A program made the position numbers and the translations under genes. DNA of 11,948 nucleotides from Candidatus Merdimorpha stercoravium (GTDB taxonomy: Bacteria; Bacteroidota; Bacteroidia; Flavobacteriales; UBA1820): positions 1 through 11,948 of the forward strand of contig DVLY01000051.1 in assembly GCA_018715295.1 (NCBI GenBank), read 5' to 3'. Positions 6,860 through 11,948 of this stretch are shown piece by piece; within the stretch, counting starts at the first letter, position 1, and every line of letters starts with the position of its first letter. A model generated the notes under the pieces. That model had not been told where the DNA came from, did no database searches, and worked only from the letters and a program-made list of their open reading frames with translations.

Positions 6860-6890
6860 TTTCGGGGCGGAAGTCGTATTTTTATCTTTC
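6860..6890 (+). promoter_or_regulatory. Candidate promoter for the nitroreductase gene
   Basis: TTTC at 6860-6863, 19 bases, then TATCTTTC at 6883-6890. Each element misses the Bacteroidota consensus (TTTG and TAnnTTTG) by its last base. The leader to the ATG at 6925 would be about 28 bases. The surrounding sequence (6836-6915) is noticeably T-rich compared with its neighbours. Confidence 0.4.
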
Positions 6891-6924
6891 GATTTGTTTT
6901 GTCGGAAATTAAAAGATTCGTGAG

Positions 6925-7530
6925 ATGAAAATCCGTATTTGTTGGATGGCACTCGGGGTGGGACTTCTCCTGGGGTGCAAGGCCGGACCCGCTCCGGAGG
7001 AGCAGGGCAGCGGAAATCCCGTGATCGAAAACATCCTCGCGCGCAAGAGCGTGCGCGCGTACACCTCCCGTCCGATCGAGCAGGAAAAGATAGACCTGCT
7101 GCTGCGCAGCGGCATGGCAGCCCCCAGCGGGAGCGACAAGCGCCCGTGGGCGTTTGTCGTCTTGCAGGATCGCGACCGGTTGGATACCTTGGCCGCGGAG
7201 TTGCCTTACGCCAAGATGCTCACCCAGGCCCAGGCCGCCATCGTGGTGTGCGGCGATACGCTGGCTTCGAAACTCTGGAGGGAGGATTGCTGCGCGGCGA
7301 CCGAAAACATCCTCCTGGCGGCTGAGTCGATGGGGCTTGGTGCCGTATGGACCGCCGCCTATCCCTACCCTGAACGGGTGGAGGCCGTGCGGAGGCAGAC
7401 AGGGCTGCCCGCGCACATTGTCCCCTTGTGCGTCATCCCGATGGGCTATCCCCGGGGCGTGCAGACTCCCAAGGACAAGTACGATGCCTCGAAGATCCAC
7501 TATGGGCAGTGGCAAGCGAACGTCCTGTAA
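6925..7530 (+). CDS. Lipoprotein nitroreductase-family protein
   Basis: Encodes 201 residues. A lipoprotein signal is clear: KIR, a hydrophobic core, and the lipobox LLGC with C18 as the lipidated residue. The rest is an FMN-dependent nitroreductase domain: RKSVRAY near 40-46 and APSGSDKRPW near 66-75 are the usual FMN-contact segments, followed by a helix with CCAATENILLAAESMGLG (122-139) and IPMGYP near 171-176. Such enzymes reduce nitro compounds, quinones or flavins with NAD(P)H. Attachment to a membrane outside the cytoplasm raises the question of where reductant comes from. The mature N-terminus (CKAGPAPEEQ) does not clearly match the Bacteroidota surface-export signal. It appears monocistronic, with 113 bases before it and 66 after. 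Confidence 0.85.
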   Translation: MKIRICWMALGVGLLLGCKAGPAPEEQGSGNPVIENILARKSVRAYTSRPIEQEKIDLLLRSGMAAPSGSDKRPWAFVVLQDRDRLDTLAAELPYAKMLTQAQAAIVVCGDTLASKLWREDCCAATENILLAAESMGLGAVWTAAYPYPERVEAVRRQTGLPAHIVPLCVIPMGYPRGVQTPKDKYDASKIHYGQWQANVL

Positions 7531-7596
7531 AAACGGAGTGAAGGGAAGAGAGGAAAAGAAAATCTGATATTTTGCCTGCAAACGATACTGAAGCCG

Positions 7597-8808
7597 ATGA
7601 ATGTTAAACCCGTCAAAGAGGTTCTGTTTACCAACAGTTTTCGCTACATCCTGGCGGCGAACTTTCTGTTGTTTTTCGCCTTTTACCTCATTATGCCCAT
7701 CCTGCCGTTTTACCTGACCGAGGAATTCGGCGCCGGGCGCTCGCTGCTCGGGGTGATCCTCTCGTGCTATACGGTAGCGGCCTTGTGCATTCGTCCGTTT
7801 TCGGGATACCTGCTGGATATGTTTTCCCGCAAGCCCCTCTACATGTTGGCTTATTTTGCCTTTACGGCCATTTTCGGCGGGTACATGCTGGCCGGGACGC
7901 TGGGCTTGTTCATCGCCTTGCGCATTTTTCACGGTTTTGCTTTCGGGATGGTAACCGTCGCCGGAAACACCATCGTGATCGACATCATGCCCTCTTCCCG
8001 GCGGGGGGAAGGGCTGGGGTATTACGGCTTGGCCAACAACATCGCCATGAGTTTCGGGCCGATGATCGGGCTGTTCATGCACCAACTGTATTCCTATGAA
8101 GTGATCTTTACCATGGCGCTGGTCTTCGGCATGTTGGGGCTGACGATGGCCGGCATGGTCAAAACGCCGCACCGCGATCCGGTACGGCGCGAACCCTTGT
8201 CGTTGGACCGTTTCTTCCTGCTCAAGGGGCTTCCGGCCGGGGTGTCGCTCCTGTTGCTGTCCATCCCTTATGGGATCACGACGACTTATGTGGCCATGTA
8301 CGCCCAGGAAATAGGCCTTGGCGTGAGCCCGGGACTTTATTTTACCCTCATGGCGGTGGGGCTGGCGGTTTCCCGGCTTTTTTCCGGCCGGCAGGTGGAC
8401 AAGGGGCGTATCACGGCCGTGATCTCCCTGGGGATGTGCCTGGCCTGCGTGAGTTTCTTCGCCCTCTCGGAGTGTGAGGATCTGGCCGGGTGGAATCCGG
8501 GGGTGGCTTCGGCGGCCTTTTTGACCATTGCGCTGTTGCAGGGGGTGGCCTTCGGGACGATGTTTCCGGCGTTCAATACCTTGTTTGTCAATCTGGCACC
8601 CAACAATCAGCGGGGTACGGCCACCTCGACCTATCTGACCAGTTGGGATGTGGGGATCGGGATCGGGCTGATGGTCGGGGCGTGGATCGCGCAGGTCTTC
8701 GGCGGATTTTCCCATGCCTATCTCCTGGGCGGGGTGCTGACGGTGATCTCCACGCTGTATTTCTGGCTGTACGTGGGGCCGCATTTCAACCGCAACAAGC
8801 TGCGGTAA
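7597..8808 (+). CDS. Major facilitator superfamily (MFS) transporter
   Basis: Encodes 403 residues with about 12 hydrophobic helices and a hydrophilic central loop near 190-210, the standard 6+6 MFS layout for proton-coupled inner-membrane transporters. Motif A is visible after helix 2 (GYLLDMFSRK, G70 to K79), and a related SRLFSGRQVDKGR segment follows in the second half. The N-terminal region (PILPFYL) and a 12-helix drug/sugar-efflux style suggest export, but no substrate can be assigned. The ATG at 7597 is the only good start. A TATTTTG at 7568-7574 could be a variant -7 element but is one base short of the consensus. The gene ends 37 bases before a strong hairpin. Confidence 0.88.
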   Translation: MNVKPVKEVLFTNSFRYILAANFLLFFAFYLIMPILPFYLTEEFGAGRSLLGVILSCYTVAALCIRPFSGYLLDMFSRKPLYMLAYFAFTAIFGGYMLAGTLGLFIALRIFHGFAFGMVTVAGNTIVIDIMPSSRRGEGLGYYGLANNIAMSFGPMIGLFMHQLYSYEVIFTMALVFGMLGLTMAGMVKTPHRDPVRREPLSLDRFFLLKGLPAGVSLLLLSIPYGITTTYVAMYAQEIGLGVSPGLYFTLMAVGLAVSRLFSGRQVDKGRITAVISLGMCLACVSFFALSECEDLAGWNPGVASAAFLTIALLQGVAFGTMFPAFNTLFVNLAPNNQRGTATSTYLTSWDVGIGIGLMVGAWIAQVFGGFSHAYLLGGVLTVISTLYFWLYVGPHFNRNKLR

Positions 8809-8845
8809 GGCTTCTTCGGGAAACCTGCGGGTAAGAAAAGAAAAC

Positions 8846-8870
8846 CGCCGCGCACCTTTGGTGCGCGGCG
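8846..8870. terminator. Hairpin terminator shared by the MFS and tRNA-His genes
   Basis: Arms 8846-8856 (CGCCGCGCACC) and 8860-8870 form a perfect 11-bp stem with a TTT loop. On the minus strand, the tRNA direction, it is followed by GGTTTTCTTTTC, a good intrinsic-terminator tail. On the plus strand it is followed by ATTTGTTGT, weaker but T-rich. Flanking AAA and TTT can extend the stem past one mismatch. Confidence 0.85.
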
Positions 8871-8879
8871 ATTTGTTGT

Positions 8880-8896
8880 CCGGAGCGTTTCTCCGG
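8880..8896 (-). other. Small hairpin just downstream of tRNA-His
   Basis: CCGGAG (8880-8885) pairs with CTCCGG (8891-8896) around a five-base loop. It lies between the tRNA 3' end and its terminator and may block 3' exonucleases or help processing; this role is inferred. Confidence 0.35.
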
Positions 8897-8905
8897 CGCC
8901 TTCGG

Positions 8906-8980
<75 letters not shown>

Positions 8981-8993
8981 GTGTTTGCGGGAG

Positions 8994-9025
8994 CAAAGAT
9001 AGGGTTTTTTCCGGCTTTGGGCAAA
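8994..9025 (-). promoter_or_regulatory. Near-ideal promoter for tRNA-His
   Basis: Read on the minus strand: TTTG (9022-9025), exactly 20 bases, then TATCTTTG (8994-9001). Both Bacteroidota promoter elements match fully at the favoured spacing, 13 bases before the G-1 position of the tRNA. This is the best promoter in the window. Confidence 0.85.
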
Positions 9026-9063
9026 TCGTCCGTCTATTTTTTCTCCCGGGGGCGGAAAAATCC

Positions 9064-9071
9064 TACCTTTG
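9064..9071 (+). promoter_or_regulatory. -7 promoter element for the dihydrolipoyl dehydrogenase gene
   Basis: TACCTTTG is an exact -7 match, 23 bases before the ATG at 9095. A TTTT at 9039-9042 lies 21 bases upstream as a weak -33 element. It is back to back with the tRNA-His promoter. Confidence 0.65.
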
Positions 9072-9094
9072 TACTTTCTCAAAAGCATTTTGCG

Positions 9095-10498
9095 ATGGAA
9101 AACACCTACGACCTGATCGTGATCGGCGCCGGCCCGGGCGGGTACAGCGCCGCCGTACGCGGAGCCCAACTGGGGCTTCGCACCGCTATCGTAGAGCGGG
9201 AAAATTTGGGCGGGATCTGCCTCAACTGGGGATGTATCCCCACCAAAGCCCTGTTGAAAAGCGCGGAAGTCTACACCTACCTGAACCACGCGGCCGACTA
9301 TGCCCTTGCGGAGGTGTCGGTCCCGGTGCCCGACCTGCCGGCCATCGTGCAACGCAGCCGCGAGGTCGCCGCCCAGATGAGCCGGGGGGTGGAATTCCTG
9401 ATGAAAAAGAACAAGATCGACGTGTTTTTCGCCACGGCGCGCGTGCTGCCCGGCCATCGGGTGGAGATCGTCCCCACGGACGGAGGAGCGTCCCGCGAAT
9501 TGTCCGCCCCGCACATCCTGATCGCTACCGGAGCGCGTTCGCGCCAGTTGCCCGGCCTGCCTCAGGACGGGGAGCGCATCATCGGTTACCGGCAGGCGCT
9601 CACCTTGCAGCAGTTGCCCGAAACGATGCTGGTGGTCGGATCGGGGGCCATCGGGTCGGAGCTGGCGTATTTCTACAACGCCCTCGGGACGAAGGTTACC
9701 GTGGTGGAATACCTGCCCCGCATCCTTCCGCTCGAAGACGCCGAAGTGTCCCGCGAGGCGGAGCGCATTTTCCGCAAGCGCGGCATCAAGTCCATGACCG
9801 GCACCCAGGTGCTGGAAGCCCGGCCGACTGCGGAAGGAACCGTGCAGGTGACGGTGCAGAATGCCAAAGGCTCGCAGGAACTCTCGGCCGACGTGGTGCT
9901 CTCGGCGGCCGGCATTCAGGCCAATATCGAAGACCTGGGGCTGGAACAGGTGGGGATCGAAGTGTCCCGAGGAAAGATCGTGGTAGATCGTTTCTACCGC
10001 ACCAGCGTGCCGGGGTATTATGCCATCGGCGACGTGGTGCCCGGTCCGGCGCTGGCGCATGTGGCGGCAGCCGAGGCCGTGGTAGCGGCCGAGGCCATCG
10101 GTGGGCTTACTCCCGAGCCGGTGGATTACGGCAATATCCCGGGAGCTACCTACATCACTCCCCAGGTGGCTTCGGTGGGACTGACCGAAGAGAAGGCCCT
10201 GCAGGAGGGATACACCCTGCGGGTGGGGAAATTCCCCTTCACCGCTTCGGGCAAGGCGCGCGCCGCAGGCCGCGCCGAGGGCTTCGTCAAGGTGATCTTC
10301 GACCAGAAGACCGACCGCTTGCTCGGCACGCACATCATCGGCGAGAATGCCACCGAGATGATCGCCGAAGCGGTAGTCGCCCGCAAAGGCGGACTGACGG
10401 CCATGCAGCTCTTGCGCGCCGTGCATCCGCATCCCACGATGAGCGAAGGATTTTACGAAGCGGTAGCCGCTGCTTACGGGGAGGCGATCAATCTCTGA
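9095..10498 (+). CDS. lpdA: Dihydrolipoyl dehydrogenase (E3 component)
   Basis: Encodes 467 residues, the normal E3 length. The enzyme reoxidises dihydrolipoyl groups of 2-oxoacid dehydrogenase complexes or the glycine cleavage system, passing electrons through a disulfide and FAD to NAD. Visible in order: the FAD dinucleotide fold GAGPGG at 11-16, the redox disulfide in GGICLNWGCIPTK (C42 and C47), the NAD fold VVGSGAIGSE, the second FAD motif YYAIGDVV, and the C-terminal HPHPTMSE with H446 and E451 as the catalytic His-Glu pair. The frame is open to 8981, but the ATG at 9095 gives the usual N-terminus just before the FAD fold. No E1, E2 or glycine-cleavage gene is in the window, so the parent complex is unknown. 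folK begins 7 bases after the stop. Confidence 0.94.
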   Translation: MENTYDLIVIGAGPGGYSAAVRGAQLGLRTAIVERENLGGICLNWGCIPTKALLKSAEVYTYLNHAADYALAEVSVPVPDLPAIVQRSREVAAQMSRGVEFLMKKNKIDVFFATARVLPGHRVEIVPTDGGASRELSAPHILIATGARSRQLPGLPQDGERIIGYRQALTLQQLPETMLVVGSGAIGSELAYFYNALGTKVTVVEYLPRILPLEDAEVSREAERIFRKRGIKSMTGTQVLEARPTAEGTVQVTVQNAKGSQELSADVVLSAAGIQANIEDLGLEQVGIEVSRGKIVVDRFYRTSVPGYYAIGDVVPGPALAHVAAAEAVVAAEAIGGLTPEPVDYGNIPGATYITPQVASVGLTEEKALQEGYTLRVGKFPFTASGKARAAGRAEGFVKVIFDQKTDRLLGTHIIGENATEMIAEAVVARKGGLTAMQLLRAVHPHPTMSEGFYEAVAAAYGEAINL

Positions 10499-10505
10499 GG
10501 CGGCG

Positions 10506-10973
10506 ATGAAGTACTATCTGTCCCTGGGGGGCAATCTGGGCGATACGCGGGTCATCTTCCAAGGCGCGTTGGCGCGCATCGGACAGGCGGTGGGAACGGT
10601 GGAGCGGGTCTCCTCGTTTTACCGGACAGCTCCGTGGGGCTTCGAGGCTCCGTCCGATTTTCTCAATGCGGCGGCGGTGGTGGAGAGTTCCCTCCCGCCC
10701 GAGGAGGTGTTGGCCGCCTTGTGGACCATCGAGAAGGAGTTCGGCCGGGTGCGCACGGGGAAGGGGACGGGGTACGCCTCGCGTTCCTTGGATCTGGACA
10801 TCGTCTTTGTCGAGGACCGGGTGATCGATACGCCCGATCTCACCGTGCCTCATCCGTTGGCTCACCGCCGGCGTTTTGTCCTGGAGCCTTTGGCCGAGAT
10901 CGCGCCGCAGTTGCGTCATCCGGTGCTGGGCAAGACGGTTGCCGAACTGTTGGCGGAGTGTCCCGATCGTTGA
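10506..10973 (+). CDS. folK: 6-hydroxymethyl-7,8-dihydropterin pyrophosphokinase (HPPK)
   Basis: Encodes 155 residues, the usual monofunctional HPPK size. It transfers pyrophosphate from ATP to the pterin alcohol, the step before dihydropteroate synthase in folate synthesis, in the cytoplasm. Features seen are LSLGGNLGD at 5-13, YRTAPWG at 39-45, FLNAA near 52-56, and the signature GYASRSLDLDI with R93 and the Mg-binding D96 and D98; R81 and R83 precede it. VPHPLAHRRRFVLEPLAEIAP near 114-134 is also characteristic. It lies 7 bases after the dihydrolipoyl dehydrogenase stop and has no promoter of its own visible, so it is probably cotranscribed. Confidence 0.95.
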   Translation: MKYYLSLGGNLGDTRVIFQGALARIGQAVGTVERVSSFYRTAPWGFEAPSDFLNAAAVVESSLPPEEVLAALWTIEKEFGRVRTGKGTGYASRSLDLDIVFVEDRVIDTPDLTVPHPLAHRRRFVLEPLAEIAPQLRHPVLGKTVAELLAECPDR

Positions 10974-11008
10974 ACGGGCAGGGGAAAGTCTTGGGAAAGC
11001 AGCGGTGT

Positions 11009-11032
11009 TTTGCCCGCCATTGCGTATTTTTG
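11009..11032 (+). promoter_or_regulatory. Promoter for the yfcE-type gene
   Basis: TATTTTTG at 11025-11032 is an exact TAnnTTTG match, about 30 bases before the ATG at 11063. A TTTG at 11009-11012 is 12 bases upstream, not the usual 19-21, just as in front of the deacetylase-fold gene. Confidence 0.6.
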
Positions 11033-11062
11033 CTAAAAAGTAGAAAAAGAAGATAGAATACG

Positions 11063-11605
11063 ATGAAGATAGCTTTTTTGTCCGACTTGCACGGCTCGGC
11101 GTGTGCGGCCCGGGCGGGGCTTGAGGCCGCAGATGCCTGGGGCGCCGACCGGATCGCCATCCTAGGCGACGTGATGTACCACGGCCCGCGCAACCCTCTT
11201 CCGCAAGGGTATGCACCGGCCGAGGTAGCCCGCTTGCTCAACCGGTATGCCGACCGGATCGTGGCCGTGCGCGGGAATTGCGATAGCGAAGTCGACCAGA
11301 TGTTGCTCGAATACCCGATGATGGGGGACAGCGCCTTGATCGCTACTCCCGAGCACGATATTTTTCTCACGCACGGGCATATCTACTGTCCGGAAAACCA
11401 TCCGAGGCTGCGTCCCGGGACGATCCTGGCCTTCGGGCACATCCATACGCCCGTGGCGGGGCAGAGCGGGGACTTGTTCTTTTTCAACCCCGGTTCGGCG
11501 GCGCTGCCCAAGGAACCGTTCCCGCCTACCTGGGGACGCTACGACGGAAACTGTCTGGAGGTGGTGGATTTCGAGGGAAAGGTGATAAAATCTTGTCCGT
11601 TATGA
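11063..11605 (+). CDS. yfcE: YfcE-type metallophosphoesterase (phosphodiesterase)
   Basis: Encodes 180 residues, the length of E. coli YfcE, a Mn-dependent phosphodiesterase of the calcineurin-like MPE superfamily whose physiological substrate is unclear. All metal-site motifs are present: SDLHG (D8, H10), GD (35-36), GNCD (71-74), THGH (H104, H106) and GHIH (H126, H128), followed by NPGS (142-145). The stretch GDVMYHGPRNPLPQGYAP matches the YfcE subgroup closely, rather than the broader MJ0936 group. Its TGA overlaps the start of an 88-residue gene (ATGA), so the two are probably translated together. Confidence 0.92.
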   Translation: MKIAFLSDLHGSACAARAGLEAADAWGADRIAILGDVMYHGPRNPLPQGYAPAEVARLLNRYADRIVAVRGNCDSEVDQMLLEYPMMGDSALIATPEHDIFLTHGHIYCPENHPRLRPGTILAFGHIHTPVAGQSGDLFFFNPGSAALPKEPFPPTWGRYDGNCLEVVDFEGKVIKSCPL

Positions 11606-11868
11606 GCCAGGGAGAGGATACGCCCTTGAATGAAAAAGGGCACATGGATTTCGTGATGCTCGAAGGGGTCGATGTGCAGGCTTATCCGCAGTATGCGGCG
11701 ATGAGCGCTTCGGAGCGCCGGAGCCTTCCTTCGACCAATTTCTGGCGCCAGAAAAACGGCCAGCCGCTCATCCCCGTGCCGCCCGAGGATCGGTATTACT
11801 ACCACTATTTCCGGGGGGTGGATCAGGTGAGCTACGTCAATACGCCGCTGAAAAAGAAAGAGGCGTGA
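11602..11868 (+). CDS. Unrecognised 88-residue protein coupled to yfcE
   Basis: Encodes 88 residues and I do not recognise the family. The protein is hydrophilic, with no signal peptide or membrane helix. It is rich in aromatic residues toward the C-terminus (EDRYYYHYFRGVDQVSYVN) and ends in a basic tail (LKKKEA). Support for it being real: its ATG overlaps the yfcE stop (ATGA), its codon use resembles its neighbours, and a hairpin follows the stop. A TTG at 11593 is an alternative start adding three residues. Coupling suggests a function linked to YfcE or its substrate, but this is inference only. Confidence 0.65.
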   Translation: MSQGEDTPLNEKGHMDFVMLEGVDVQAYPQYAAMSASERRSLPSTNFWRQKNGQPLIPVPPEDRYYYHYFRGVDQVSYVNTPLKKKEA

Positions 11869-11880
11869 GGTGTGCTTTCC

Positions 11881-11896
11881 CGCCCCTGTCGGGGCG
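11881..11896 (+). terminator. Possible terminator after the yfcE pair
   Basis: CGCCCC (11881-11886) pairs with GGGGCG (11891-11896) around a TGTC loop, 12 bases after the last stop. An alternative pairing of CCCGCC with GGCGGG (11898-11903) overlaps it. No T tract follows, so termination is uncertain. Confidence 0.35.
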
Positions 11897-11931
11897 AGGC
11901 GGGTAGGCTTGCACCCAAAACGGAAGAGGCG

Positions 11932-11948
11932 GGGACGAGTATCGTCCC
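11932..11948. repeat. Hairpin truncated by the window end
   Basis: GGGACGA (11932-11938) pairs with TCGTCCC (11942-11948) around a GTA loop, and the right arm runs exactly to the last base. The GC-rich sequence to the left (GGAAGAGGCGG) suggests the stem continues beyond the window, as in a longer terminator like the one at 2178-2242. Confidence 0.4.

Overview
The window looks like a chromosomal housekeeping segment from a GC-rich member of the Bacteroidota, plausibly an Alistipes/Rikenellaceae-type gut anaerobe. The phylum call rests on three things: several Bacteroidota-type -7 promoter elements (TAnnTTTG) just upstream of genes, little sign of Shine-Dalgarno sequences, and the protein families present (PorT-like outer-membrane barrel, secreted 3D-domain protein, lipoprotein nitroreductase). 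The genus is an inference from GC content and gene style. I see no phage, transposon, CRISPR array, toxin-antitoxin pair or defence island.

Layout, left to right. (1) 101-2165, plus strand: rbfA (30S maturation), a LolC/E-FtsX-type ABC permease and a YraN/UPF0102 nuclease-fold protein; the last two share an ATGA overlap. A 31-bp hairpin (2178-2242) closes this group and faces the next. (2) 2261-3452, minus strand: a signal-peptide 3D/double-psi-barrel protein followed 19 bp later by an outer-membrane beta-barrel protein. (3) 3714-4535, minus strand: a Cof-type HAD phosphatase, divergent from (4) 4745-5749, plus strand: a fermentative D-lactate dehydrogenase-type enzyme. (5) 5860-6810, plus: an exported polysaccharide-deacetylase-fold protein whose catalytic motifs are nearly all substituted. 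(6) 6925-7530, plus: a lipoprotein nitroreductase. (7) 7597-8808, plus: an MFS transporter. (8) 8906-8980, minus: tRNA-His(GTG), with a near-consensus promoter and a hairpin terminator. (9) 9095-10973, plus: dihydrolipoyl dehydrogenase and folK, 7 bp apart. (10) 11063-11868, plus: YfcE-type phosphodiesterase and an unrecognised 88-residue protein overlapping it by ATGA. The window ends inside what looks like another hairpin.

The genes do not form one pathway. They cover translation and ribosome maturation, envelope biogenesis, fermentative redox balance and cofactor metabolism. No gap between genes exceeds 300 bases; the longest (3453-3713) holds the promoter of the envelope pair and an AT-rich stretch.

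I did not find a new multi-gene system. The most unusual item is the catalytically degenerate NodB-fold protein at 5860-6810. Lesser items are the unknown coupled protein at 11602, a G10 tract in the rbfA leader, the long hairpin at 2178-2242, and an extended -7 motif shared by several promoters.
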